A DNA stretch of 64,000 nt from CAWICD01 sp052267165 (GTDB lineage Bacteria; Vulcanimicrobiota; Vulcanimicrobiia; Vulcanimicrobiales; Vulcanimicrobiaceae). How positions within the stretch are numbered: the stretch's first letter is position 1; the number at the start of each line of letters is the position of its first letter. A program made the translations under genes and the position numbers. Shown here in pieces: positions 51,901 through 60,173 of the stretch. The notes under the pieces are model-generated. The model did not search any database. It saw only the letters and a program-made list of their open reading frames with translations, and was not told where the DNA came from. The stretch is taken from the NCBI GenBank assembly GCA_052267165.1, contig JBKQHO010000013.1, forward strand, positions 1-64,000, in the 5' to 3' direction.

Positions 51901-52322
51901 GTGACGATCCGGCGCTCGAAGACCGACCGCGAGGGCGCCGGTGCGACGGTGGCGATCCCCCTCGGCGCCGACGAGCGGACCTGTCCGGTGCTGGCGCTGC
52001 GGCGCTGGCTCGAGGCGGCCGCGATCGGCGAGCGGCGCGTCTTTCGCCGGATCGATCGCCACGGGAATCTCGGGCCGGCGCTCTCAGATCGGGCGCTGGC
52101 GAAGACCGTGGCGAGCCCTACGGCAGCTGTCGGCCTGGAGGGCGACTTCGCCGAGCATTCGCTGCGCTCGGGATTCGCCACCGCCGGCCGCCCGGGCCGG
52201 ACGCTCGGAGGCCGCCATCATGCGCCACGGCCGCTGGAAGAGCGTGCAGGTGGCGCGCCGTTACATCCGCCAAGGCGCCCCGCTGGGACGATAACCCCGC
52301 CGCGACCTCGGACTCTAATTAA
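51901..52322 (+). pseudogene. Tyrosine recombinase C-terminal half, frameshifted
   Basis: VTIRRSKTDREGAGATVAIP begins the recognisable part, followed by CPVLALRRWLEAA and HSLRSGFATA, the R/H box. The last part, EAAIMRHGRWKSVQVARRY, is in a second frame and DDNPAAT in a third. The tyrosine position is therefore disrupted by two frameshifts. The N-terminal half is absent. Confidence 0.78.
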
Positions 52323-52365
52323 CTTGGGAGACCCCCCATGCACTGCCGCAGCTCCAGATAAACGC

Positions 52366-52485
52366 TTCTCACCACGCCTACGCCAGGTCATCGGCGCGAT
52401 CGATGCGAGCACCGCTCCCGTGTGCCCGCGACCGGGCCCTGCTGCTGATCGGGTTCGCTGGCGCCCTTGGCGGGGGATACTGATG
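52366..52485 (+). mobile_element. Recombinase central fragment A
   Basis: The translation contains RQVIGAIDAST and, after a frameshift, RDRALLLIGFAGAL, the conserved middle (first catalytic Arg region) of the phage-integrase family. Related to fragment B at 53096-53236; the two bracket the vapD gene. Confidence 0.6.
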
Positions 52486-52536
52486 GCCAGCTCGGTCTGT
52501 GCCCGAATTGCTGTTCGTCATGTTAGAATAACTCCG

Positions 52537-53067
52537 ATGAATCCGAGCGAGCAGAAGGTCCTGAAGTCGATCTTCGACGGGGCGGTGAGCGAAATGGTGG
52601 CGGCTTCCGCTGAGCACCCCCGTGCGGCCAACGGACTTTGTCTTGAGGATCTCACTGACGTCATCGCCGTCTCGAGCAATCGCTTGAACGGCGCGGAACG
52701 TTACGGCGAATGGCCTGCGATCGTTGGTCTGCCGCCGCCCCCTCCGAATCGAAGAGGCATGTACGCGATCACGTTCGACCTCGATACCGACACGCTGCAA
52801 CAGGTCTATCCCGGCGACTCGTGGCGCAATGCTTACGGTGAGATCCGGAAGATTCTGATCGAAGAAGGGTTCGAGTGGCAGCAAGGCTCGGTTTATTTTG
52901 GCGATCCTGAAACAATCGATGCGGTAACGTGCGTGCTCGCGGCCCAGCGCCTCGCGCGCGAGCTCGACTGGTTCTCGGAGGCCGTACGCGACATTCGCAT
53001 GCTACGAATCGAGGAGAACAACGATCTGGGTCCGGCCGTCGCGAACCAGCCGCGCCGACGACGCTGA
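52537..53067 (+). CDS. VapD-family RNase with extra N-terminal domain
   Basis: 176 residues from the ATG at 52537. Residues 75-168 are a full VapD: MYAITFDLDTDTLQQVY, then FEWQQGSVYFGDP, AVTCVLAAQRLA and VRDIRMLRIEENNDL. VapD is a Cas2-like ferredoxin-fold endoribonuclease toxin. The first 63 residues (EQKVLKSIFDGAVSEM, CLEDLTDVIAVSSNRL) are helical and joined by a PPPPP linker. An internal ATG at 52759 with AAGAGG just before it could make VapD alone. TAGAAT at 52524-52529 would place the transcript start at the ATG, so it may be leaderless. It lies between two recombinase fragments. Confidence 0.85.
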   Translation: MNPSEQKVLKSIFDGAVSEMVAASAEHPRAANGLCLEDLTDVIAVSSNRLNGAERYGEWPAIVGLPPPPPNRRGMYAITFDLDTDTLQQVYPGDSWRNAYGEIRKILIEEGFEWQQGSVYFGDPETIDAVTCVLAAQRLARELDWFSEAVRDIRMLRIEENNDLGPAVANQPRRRR

Positions 53068-53095
53068 TTGCCTACGGGCCCCGGCGGCCGGTTTC

Positions 53096-53236
53096 GAGTC
53101 GCCGACCGAGCACGAGATCGTGCGCAGGGCTGCGGCGCCGCGTGGGGTTCTCCGTCAGGTCGTCGGCGTGATGGACGCGAGCACGCTCGTCGGCGCTCGC
53201 GATCGGGCGCTCTGCTCCTGGTCGGGTTCGCCGGGA
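53096..53236 (+). mobile_element. Recombinase central fragment B, cut by IS6 end
   Basis: EHEIV-type N-terminal residues are followed by RQVVGVMDASTLVGARDRAL and, in another frame, LLLVGFAG. This repeats the region in fragment A. The match ends exactly where the IS6-type end begins at 53237. Confidence 0.6.
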
Positions 53237-54060
53237 GGTTCTGTTACAATTTTGAGTGTCCGGGACGAGCGAGGTCTTGACGAGATGCAGCCCCTCAAGC
53301 GGCGAGCACGGCGTTCCAGATCTCCGGTGTCGACCTGCCACCAACGCGCAGTCGATTGAGCGCAAACTGATTCTTCCGAATCCGATGCAGCAGCTCGACG
53401 CCGGCAATCGTGATCGCCGCATGTCCGAAGTTCTTGAACCCCAGCATCGGCCGCAGACGCCGTTTCACCCCGCGGTGATCCTGCTCGACGATATTGTTGA
53501 GATATTGACACGAGCGAACCGTGACGGCTCTCAGCTTTCGATTCTCGGCCCGAAGCTCGCGAACGGCCCGATGGGAGGCCTGGTATCCGTCGAGAGTGAT
53601 CGTGCGCGGCAGGCGTCCTTGTGTCTTGAAAGCCTTGCGGAAAAAGGCTTTGGCGGCGGCCACGTCACGCTTGGGGCTCAGGCGAAAGTCGACCGTCTGA
53701 CCGCGGGCATCTACGGCGCGATAGAGGTACACCCAGTGGCCACGAACCTTGATGTACGTCTCATCCACCCGCCACGAGCCGCCAACCGGGCGTGCGAAGC
53801 GATTCCAGCGCTTCTCGAACTCCGGAGCATAGTGCTGGACCCAGCGCAGGATCGTGCTGGGCGCGACGGAGACCCCGCGCTCGGCCATCATCTCGGCGAG
53901 ATCCCGGTACGAGAGCTTGTAGCCGAGATACCATCGGACGCACAGGACGATGATCTCGGCATCGAAATGGCGGCCCTTGAAGAGCTCGGCGAGGCCCAGA
54001 AGCTTGCTCACCAGGCTCCTCCTTCATGAAGGGAGCGCCGAACATCTGCCTGGTATGGTA
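53237..54060 (-). mobile_element. IS6-family insertion sequence, one end recognised
   Basis: The left end GGTTCTGTTACAATTTTGAG at 53237 resembles IS6-family terminal repeats (GGTTCTGTTGCAAA). The transposase is at 53295-54011. A matching inverted end was not found on the right up to about 54300, so the right border given here is approximate and the element may have lost it. Confidence 0.65.
53295..54011 (-). CDS. IS6-family transposase
   Basis: 238 residues, normal length, GTG start seven bases after GGAGGAG. LGYKLSYRDLAEMMAERGV and the DDE core are visible: Asp in WRVDETYIKVRG, Asp in ITLDGYQASHRA, and Glu in NNIVEQDHRGVKRR. The frame is intact, so the enzyme may be functional even though the second terminal repeat is not apparent. 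Confidence 0.88.
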   Translation of the reverse strand: MSKLLGLAELFKGRHFDAEIIVLCVRWYLGYKLSYRDLAEMMAERGVSVAPSTILRWVQHYAPEFEKRWNRFARPVGGSWRVDETYIKVRGHWVYLYRAVDARGQTVDFRLSPKRDVAAAKAFFRKAFKTQGRLPRTITLDGYQASHRAVRELRAENRKLRAVTVRSCQYLNNIVEQDHRGVKRRLRPMLGFKNFGHAAITIAGVELLHRIRKNQFALNRLRVGGRSTPEIWNAVLAA

Positions 54061-54269
54061 AGGCGGCGACCGCCGGCGTGTCGCCAAACATCTTTGGACC
54101 AACCTCGTGCCGTTCGGGGATCCGCCCAAGCTGCATCGATGGCAACAGCTCGCGTTGATGCGCAAGGCAGAAAAGACGCATCCGCAAGGATCAGTTTGCG
54201 CTGGGGCGACTTGGTGTTCGTGGACGGTCTACCCCGGAGATCTGGAAGGCTGTGCTGACTGTGCGGAAT

Positions 54270-54426
54270 GTAAGTCCGGAAGTCTCACACGATTTGCTTG
54301 AGGGCTAGCGCGGGCGAGCGTCTCTTTCGCCACCGCGAGGCTACCCTTCCAGAACAGGTGCTGATACGGCACGACGCCGAGAATGTTGACCTGCAACGGC
54401 TGCACCTCGCGCGGCTCGAGCAACAC
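54270..54426 (-). pseudogene. 5' fragment of a gene following purK
   Basis: Three bases after the purK stop a GTG opens the frame LLEPREVQPLQVNILG, VVPYQHLFWKGSLAVAKE and TLARASPQAN. The sequence looks coding (regular codon use, hydrophobic then amphipathic pattern) but its family is not recognised. It runs into element-derived DNA near 54270 and stops without a natural C-terminus, so the gene was probably cut. Confidence 0.45.
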
Positions 54427-54429
54427 CCA

Positions 54430-55587
54430 TTACGGCGCGATCGAAACGAAGCTGGGCTTGGGGCGCCATGACAAGTGAGCGCGGGCCGCTTCGGCCTCGA
54501 CCAGGGCTTGCTCGACGGTCGGCGCGAGCACGGTGAAATGGCCCATCTTGCGACGCAGAGCGGCATGGCGCTTGCCGTAGAGATGGAGCTTGACGCCGGG
54601 ATCGCGCAACAGCTCGGGCACGCCGGTGAGGTAATCACCGCTGCCCGTTCCCAAGATGTTGATCATGACCGCCGGCTCGAACTGCCGCGGCTCGACCAAC
54701 GGCAGTTCGCAGATCGCGCGCACGTGCGCTTCGTACTGCGAGATGGTCGTCGCGTCGAGCGAATAGTGGCCGCTGTTGTGGACGCGGGGCGCGATCTCGT
54801 TGACGAAGATCTCCGAACCCTGCACGAAGAACTCGACGCAGTAGGCGCCGACGATGCTAAGGCGCTCGCCGATCCGTTCGGCCGCGGCGCGCACGCGGGC
54901 GGCGACCTTCGCCACGATGCGTGCTGGGACGATCGTGATCGCCAGCACGCCGTGATCGTGCTGATTCTCGGTGACCGGGAAACTGACGAGCGTGCCGTCG
55001 GCGCCGCGCGCGCAGATTACCGAGACCTCGAGATCGAACGGAATGAAGCGTTCGAGGATCAACGCTGCGCCGCGCGCCGCCGCCAACGCTTCACGCGCTT
55101 CCTCCGCGCGACGCACGACCCACTGCCCCTTGCCATCGTAGCCGCCGCGCGCGGTCTTGATGACCGCCGGCAGACCGACCTCCGCAAGCGCCGCCTCGAG
55201 TTCCGCTTCGCTCGATACCCCCGCGAACGGCGCAACGGCGCAGCCCGCTTCGAGAACGAACGCCTTCTCCAGAAGGCGGTCCTGCGTGATGCGCAAGACG
55301 TCGGCGTTGGGACGCACGAGCCGCCCGTCCGCTTCGAGCGCGCGAACCGAGTCGAGCGGGATGTTCTCGAATTCGTACGTCACCACGTCGCTGCGCGCGC
55401 CCAATTCGCCGATCGCGCGCAGGTCGTCGTAGGCGGCCACGATCTGTTCGTCGGCGACCTGGCCGCAGGGCGAATTCGGCAGCGGCTCGAGGGTGACGAC
55501 GCGATAGCCCATGCGCTTGGCTTCGAGCGTCAGCATCCGCCCGAGCTGACCACCGCCGAGGACGCCGATCGTCTCGAACGGACTCAC
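54430..55587 (-). CDS. purK: 5-(carboxyamino)imidazole ribonucleotide synthase
   Basis: 385 residues. ETIGVLGGGQLGRMLTLEAK is the PurK N-terminus. ATP-grasp residues are in IKTARGGYDGKGQWVV and LILERFIPFDLEVSVI, and FVNEIAPRVHNSGHYSLDA is the substrate/metal signature. It carboxylates AIR at the expense of ATP. ATG overlaps the purE stop by 4 bases. Confidence 0.93.
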   Translation of the reverse strand: MSPFETIGVLGGGQLGRMLTLEAKRMGYRVVTLEPLPNSPCGQVADEQIVAAYDDLRAIGELGARSDVVTYEFENIPLDSVRALEADGRLVRPNADVLRITQDRLLEKAFVLEAGCAVAPFAGVSSEAELEAALAEVGLPAVIKTARGGYDGKGQWVVRRAEEAREALAAARGAALILERFIPFDLEVSVICARGADGTLVSFPVTENQHDHGVLAITIVPARIVAKVAARVRAAAERIGERLSIVGAYCVEFFVQGSEIFVNEIAPRVHNSGHYSLDATTISQYEAHVRAICELPLVEPRQFEPAVMINILGTGSGDYLTGVPELLRDPGVKLHLYGKRHAALRRKMGHFTVLAPTVEQALVEAEAARAHLSWRPKPSFVSIAP

Positions 55588-56063
55588 AACTTCGTCGCCT
55601 CGACCGAGGCGGCCGCGGCCGCGGTGCGCTCGCGCAGCTTCCGGGCGAGTTCGGCGTCGGCGAGCGCCAGGATCCGAGCGGCGAACAGCGCGGCGTTGGT
55701 GGCGTTGCCGATCGCCATCGTCGCGACCGGGACCCCGGCCGGCATCTGCGCGATCGAGAGCAGCGAATCGAGACCGTTGAGAGCGGCCGAGCGGACGGGG
55801 ACGCCGACGACCGGGAGCTGCGTCTTGGAGGCGGTCATGCCGGGCAGGTGGGCCGCGCCGCCCGCTCCCGCGATGATCACTTTGATGCCGCGCGCCTCAG
55901 CCGTCGAGGCGTAATCGAACAGCAAGTCCGGCGTGCGGTGGGCCGAGACGACCCGCATCTCGTAGGAAATACCGAGTTCCTGGAGCGTCGTCGCCGCGGC
56001 CTGCATCGTCTCGCGGTCGCTGACGCTGCCCATGATGATCCCGACGAGGGGGTGCCCGTCCAT
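55584..56063 (-). CDS. purE: N5-carboxyaminoimidazole ribonucleotide mutase
   Basis: 159 residues. GIIMGSVSDRETMQAAA binds the phosphate, VVSAHRTPDLLFDYA has the catalytic His and IIAGAGGAAHLPGMTAS the glycine-rich loop. It moves the carboxyl of N5-CAIR to C4. It is upstream of purK and divergent from the GH5-like gene. Confidence 0.95.
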   Translation of the reverse strand: MDGHPLVGIIMGSVSDRETMQAAATTLQELGISYEMRVVSAHRTPDLLFDYASTAEARGIKVIIAGAGGAAHLPGMTASKTQLPVVGVPVRSAALNGLDSLLSIAQMPAGVPVATMAIGNATNAALFAARILALADAELARKLRERTAAAAASVEATKL

Positions 56064-56123
56064 GCCGCTGCGTTTCGCGCGCCGCGCAGGGGCGACCTCG
56101 ACGCCGCGGCAAAGCGAAGCCTG

Positions 56124-57308
56124 GTGGAGCGTTTTTTGCTGGGTATCAATTACTGGCCGCGGTCGAGCGCGATGGCGATGTGGTCGCGCTTCGACCTAGG
56201 CGAGATCGACGAAGACTTCGCGCGCATCAAAGGCTTCGGCCTCGACGTGGTGCGCTTCTTCCTCACTTGGGAAGCGTTCCAGCCCGCCCCCGGCGCGGTC
56301 CCCGCCGGGATGCTCGAACGCTTCGACTCGGTGCTCGAGCGCGCGGCCGCCCGCGGCTTGCAAACGATGCCGACGCTCTTTAGCGGTCACATGAGCGGCG
56401 TGAACTGGCTGCCGGCTTGGACGCTGGACCCGGCGACGCCGACCACGCGCTTCCGGACGATCGCCGGCGGCCACGACTCGCCCTACGCCATCGGCGACTT
56501 CTACCGCGGCGAGCTCCTCGCGGCGCAGCGCTTCTTCGCGCAAACGCTCGCGCCGCGCGCGCGCGAGCATCCCGCGCTTCACTCGTGGGACTTGGGCAAC
56601 GAGTTCTCCAACCTGCGCCTGCCTCGAACGCCGCGCGACGCGCACGATTGGAGCGCGGCGCTCAGCGACGACTTGCTGGCCGGCTCGAACCTCCCCGTGA
56701 CCGGCGGAATCCACGGCGAAGACGTCACGCGCGAGAACCACATCCGGCCCTCGTCGATTGCGGAGCCGTGGGACTTCGCGACCATGCACGGCTATTCGGT
56801 CTACAGCGACTTCGCGCGCGACCGCACCGATCCCGAGGTCGTTCCCTTCCTGGCCGAACTGACCGCGTCGTGCGCCCACAAGCGCGTGCTCTTCAGCGAG
56901 TTCGGAAACCCGACGTGCCCGCCGAACACGCACAAACTCGGCGATTTCGCCTGTCTCGACGAGGAAGAGATGGCGCAATACGCAAGTGCGGTGCTCGAAC
57001 GTTTGCAGGCGCGCGGAGCACTCGGGGCGTTCTGGTGGTGCTGGGCCGATTACGCGGCGGCCCTCGAGCAGACGCCGCCCTTCGACCGCGCTCCACACGA
57101 GCTGCACTTCGGCATCGTGCGCAACGACGGCAGCGCGAAACCCGTGGCTGCGGCGCTCGCCGCCTTCGCGCACCAGCGGCACACCGTTTGCACGCCGCTC
57201 GCGCCGATCGTCGACGAACACGACTACTTTGCAGAGCTGCCCGGCTCGATCCGCGCGAGTTATGGCGCTTATTGCCGAGCGCGCGACGCCGGAAAGGAGA
57301 ACCCGTGA
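56124..57308 (+). CDS. GH5-like glycoside hydrolase (endo-mannanase/cellulase fold)
   Basis: 394 residues from a GTG at 56124 giving VERFLLGINYWPRSSA, the family beginning. The acid/base Glu is in SWDLGNEFSNL near residue 158 and the nucleophile Glu in VLFSEFGNPTCP near 259; DFATMHGYSVYSD is also characteristic. No signal peptide, so a cytosolic hydrolase acting on a short oligosaccharide or glycoside is likely. It is coupled (GTGA) to the SDR gene. Confidence 0.75.
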   Translation: MERFLLGINYWPRSSAMAMWSRFDLGEIDEDFARIKGFGLDVVRFFLTWEAFQPAPGAVPAGMLERFDSVLERAAARGLQTMPTLFSGHMSGVNWLPAWTLDPATPTTRFRTIAGGHDSPYAIGDFYRGELLAAQRFFAQTLAPRAREHPALHSWDLGNEFSNLRLPRTPRDAHDWSAALSDDLLAGSNLPVTGGIHGEDVTRENHIRPSSIAEPWDFATMHGYSVYSDFARDRTDPEVVPFLAELTASCAHKRVLFSEFGNPTCPPNTHKLGDFACLDEEEMAQYASAVLERLQARGALGAFWWCWADYAAALEQTPPFDRAPHELHFGIVRNDGSAKPVAAALAAFAHQRHTVCTPLAPIVDEHDYFAELPGSIRASYGAYCRARDAGKENP

Positions 57309-58483
57309 GCGAGCATCGCGTTGCGATCGTCACCGGCGCGTCGTCCGGCATCGGGCTTGCGCTCGCGGAGCGCGCCGTCCGGGCCGGCTACGACGTGTTC
57401 GCGGTGGGGCGCCGGGCCGCGCGCCTGGGCGCGTTGGAGCGCGAACTCGAGCTGGCGGCGGGCCGCATCGCAACGCTCGCCCTCGACTTGCGGACGCCGG
57501 GCGCTGCGGAGCGCATCGTGCGCGAGGCGCTCGTGCATTTCGGACGGATCGACGTCTTGGTCAACAACGCCGGCGCGGTCGCCGTCGGACCGATCACGCA
57601 GCAGAGCGACGCGGCGTTGCACGAACAGTTCGACACGCACGTAATCGTGCCGCTGGCGTTGGTGCGCGAAGCACTGCCCTCGCTGCACGCGACCCGCGGG
57701 CACATCTTTTTCGTCGGCAGCGGCGTCGCGCGCATTCCGGTGAGCCTGCTCGGCGCGTACCCGCCGGCCAAAGCCGCGGTGCGCAACCTCGCGAGAATCG
57801 TCCGCAACGAACTGCGCAACGACGGCATCGCCGTCACCTACGTCGATCCCGGCGCGGTCGCGTCCGAGTTCATGACGCGCGCCGGCTTCCCCGGCCCACC
57901 CACCCGCATGGCCGCTTCGCCTCACGACGTCGCCCGCAAGATCTTCAACGCTTTCGGAACGCGAGCGCCGGTCGTCAACGCCGTGCCCTGGCAGACCGCG
58001 TTCGTTGCGCTGGGCGAGGCGCTGCCCAAACTCACCGACTCGCTCCTGGCAAGAGCGCCGGAGATCGTCGGCGTGCAGACGCTTCCAGTCTTCGAGTCAC
58101 TCCCGCCTCCTCTGCCGCTCGCACCGCCCGCGCCGGCCCAGACCGCGCCGTCGCAGACCGTGGCGATGCTACCGCCGCTTGAACCTGTAACGGCCGATGT
58201 AGAAGATGCGCCGGTCGCGCTGTCGCCGTTCGCTGCGGCGCTCGCGCCCGTCGCGTCAAGGATGCGCAAGCTCAATCTCAGCGAGACGTTCGTGCGCCGC
58301 CTGCTCGAGCCGGGTGCAACGCTGGAGCTCGGCGCCGTCGCATTGCGTTGGGCGGGGATGCCGAACAAGAACGAGCGCGCCTTGACGCACGAAGTCCTCG
58401 AAGCGCTTGCCGGCGCCGGGTTCCTCGAACGCACCGATGATGACGTTTATCTCGTCAAGGGTGCGGCCGACGAACTCCCATAA
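57305..58483 (+). CDS. SDR with a C-terminal winged-helix-like extension
   Basis: 392 residues. The SDR part has VTGASSGIGLALAERAV, NNAGAVAVGP and the catalytic set including GAYPPAKAA (YxxxK). It ends near residue 255. A Pro/Ala-rich linker of about 50 residues follows, then about 80 residues such as NLSETFVRRLLEPGATL, MPNKNERALTHEVLEAL and ERTDDDVYLVKG that look like a winged helix. The extension is not part of usual SDRs. Confidence 0.8.
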   Translation: MSEHRVAIVTGASSGIGLALAERAVRAGYDVFAVGRRAARLGALERELELAAGRIATLALDLRTPGAAERIVREALVHFGRIDVLVNNAGAVAVGPITQQSDAALHEQFDTHVIVPLALVREALPSLHATRGHIFFVGSGVARIPVSLLGAYPPAKAAVRNLARIVRNELRNDGIAVTYVDPGAVASEFMTRAGFPGPPTRMAASPHDVARKIFNAFGTRAPVVNAVPWQTAFVALGEALPKLTDSLLARAPEIVGVQTLPVFESLPPPLPLAPPAPAQTAPSQTVAMLPPLEPVTADVEDAPVALSPFAAALAPVASRMRKLNLSETFVRRLLEPGATLELGAVALRWAGMPNKNERALTHEVLEALAGAGFLERTDDDVYLVKGAADELP

Positions 58484-58620
58484 TGATGGTGCTCGCGGGC
58501 TATCTGCGCAAGAAGCTAACCGAACGCGGCGACTGGCTCGAAGCGGAGCACGTTCGCGACATCGCAAGGCCGCGGGATGGTGCGTTAGAGCGCGCGCTGC
58601 GAGCGGCGCCCCAAGCCTAA
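58483..58620 (+). CDS. Possible 45-residue protein
   Basis: ATG overlaps the SDR stop (TAATG) and a second ATG follows. The sequence MMVLAGYLRKKLTERGDW, then EAEHVRDIARPRDGA, is basic and helical. It overlaps the convergent znuB end by 36 bases, and no homolog is recognised. It could be a chance frame. Confidence 0.25.
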   Translation: MMVLAGYLRKKLTERGDWLEAEHVRDIARPRDGALERALRAAPQA

Positions 58621-59409
58621 CCCGACGAAGAAGAGCACCGTCACTAGCAGCACGATCGTCGCGCCGCTGGCCGCGTGGAGATAGTAGGAAGCATAGAGGC
58701 CGACGACCGCGCAGAACGCGCCGATCGCTCCCGAGAGCGCGAGCATCGCGTTGAAACGGCGCGTGAACTGGTAGGCGGTCGCGGCCGGCGTCACCAGCAG
58801 CGCGGCGACCAGCACGATCCCGACTGCCTCGAGCGAGATGACGATCGTCAGCGCGAGCAGCACGAGCAGCATGTAGTCGACGAAGGCCGCGCGGATGCCG
58901 CTGGCCTCGGCCACGACCGGGTCGAACGACGTGTAGAGCAGCGGACGGTATAGGAAGAACAGCGTGACCGCGACGATCGCCGCAAGCACCAGCGTCAGCA
59001 CGAGGTCCTGACGTGAGACGGCTAAGATATTGCCGAAAAGAAAGCCTTGCAGGTCGACGTTATACGACGGCAAGCGGCTCATCAGGAAGACGCCGAGCGC
59101 GAAGGCGCCGGTAAACAGCACGCCGATCGCGGTGTCGAGCGAGACCTTGCCGCGCCGGTTGACGTACCCGATGCCGAGCGCCGTGACGACGGCCACAATC
59201 GCTGCGCCGATGTAGTAATCGAGGCCGCGCAGATACGCGACAACGATCCCCGCGAACGAAGCATGCGCGATTCCGTCCCCGATGAACGAGAGCTTGCGCA
59301 GCACGACGTAGGTTCCGATCGTCGAGCAGAGCGTCCCGACCACCAGCGCCGCGACGAAGGCGCGCTGCATGAACTCGTATTGGAAGGGCGCAAAGATCAG
59401 ATCGGTCAC
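58585..59409 (-). CDS. Zn/Mn ABC transporter permease
   Basis: 274 residues with about eight spans. FMQRAFVAALVVGTLCSTIG opens, then KLSFIGDGIAHASFAGIVV and GVLFTGAFALGVFLMSR, characteristic of the ZnuB/MntB/TroC family. It passes metal brought by the binding lipoprotein. It overlaps znuC by 4 bases. Zinc is the default guess; manganese is possible. Confidence 0.9.
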   Translation of the reverse strand: MTDLIFAPFQYEFMQRAFVAALVVGTLCSTIGTYVVLRKLSFIGDGIAHASFAGIVVAYLRGLDYYIGAAIVAVVTALGIGYVNRRGKVSLDTAIGVLFTGAFALGVFLMSRLPSYNVDLQGFLFGNILAVSRQDLVLTLVLAAIVAVTLFFLYRPLLYTSFDPVVAEASGIRAAFVDYMLLVLLALTIVISLEAVGIVLVAALLVTPAATAYQFTRRFNAMLALSGAIGAFCAVVGLYASYYLHAASGATIVLLVTVLFFVGLGLGRRSQRAL

Positions 59410-60173
59410 GGCAACCTCGGCAGCGGCGGCTCGTCGCTGCTGCGCGCGTGCCCGTGAACGTGGCTGTGCTCGCGAATGCCCGCGTACGCGCCGCTCGCGA
59501 GCACCGCGTCGGGGTCGCCTTCGGCCAGCACGCGACGGTCGACGACCATCAGCTTATCGAACCAGTCGCGCGCACGGTCGAGATCGTGCGTCGTCATCAG
59601 CACGGGCAAGCCTTGGTGTACGAGCCCGCGCACCAGTTCGCACAACGCTTCTTCGGTCGCGGAGTCGACGCCGGTCGTCGGCTCGTCGAGCAGTAGCAGG
59701 CGTGGCTCTTGGGCGATCGCGCGCGCGACGAAAGCGCGCTGCTGCTGACCCCCGGAAAGCTGCGAGATGTGCCGGTTGCGCAGATCGCCCAGACGCAGCG
59801 CGGCCAGCGCCCCGTCGACCACCGCGCGGTCGTGCTTGGAGAAGCGCGCGAAGACGCCCATGCGCGGGAAGCGCCCCATCGCGACGACGTCGTAGACGTT
59901 GGCGGGGAAGCTCCAGTCGACGGCCTCGATCTGCGGCACGTAGGCGATCGTTCCCGGGGCAAGTGCGTTCGGTGCCTGCCCGAACACCTCGACGATTCCG
60001 CTGGTCGGGGTGACCAGACCGGCGACCGTCTTGAGCAACGTCGATTTCCCTGAGCCGTTCGGTCCGACGATACCGACGGCCGTTCCGGTTTCGAGCGACA
60101 GGCTCAGCCGGTCGAGCGCGACGAGGCGCTCGTAGCGCACCGTCAGCTCGCGGATGTGGACGGCCTCGCTCAT
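59406..60173 (-). CDS. Zn/Mn ABC transporter ATPase
   Basis: 255 residues. Walker A VGPNGSGKSTLLKT, the Q-loop AYVPQIEAVDWSFP, signature HISQLSGGQQQRAFVARAI, Walker B LLLLDEPTTGVD and the H-loop LMTTHDLD are all intact. Its C-terminal His-rich residues (HSHVHGHA) may bind metal. It drives the ZnuB-type permease. Overlaps both neighbours by 4 bases. Confidence 0.92.
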   Translation of the reverse strand: MSEAVHIRELTVRYERLVALDRLSLSLETGTAVGIVGPNGSGKSTLLKTVAGLVTPTSGIVEVFGQAPNALAPGTIAYVPQIEAVDWSFPANVYDVVAMGRFPRMGVFARFSKHDRAVVDGALAALRLGDLRNRHISQLSGGQQQRAFVARAIAQEPRLLLLDEPTTGVDSATEEALCELVRGLVHQGLPVLMTTHDLDRARDWFDKLMVVDRRVLAEGDPDAVLASGAYAGIREHSHVHGHARSSDEPPLPRLP

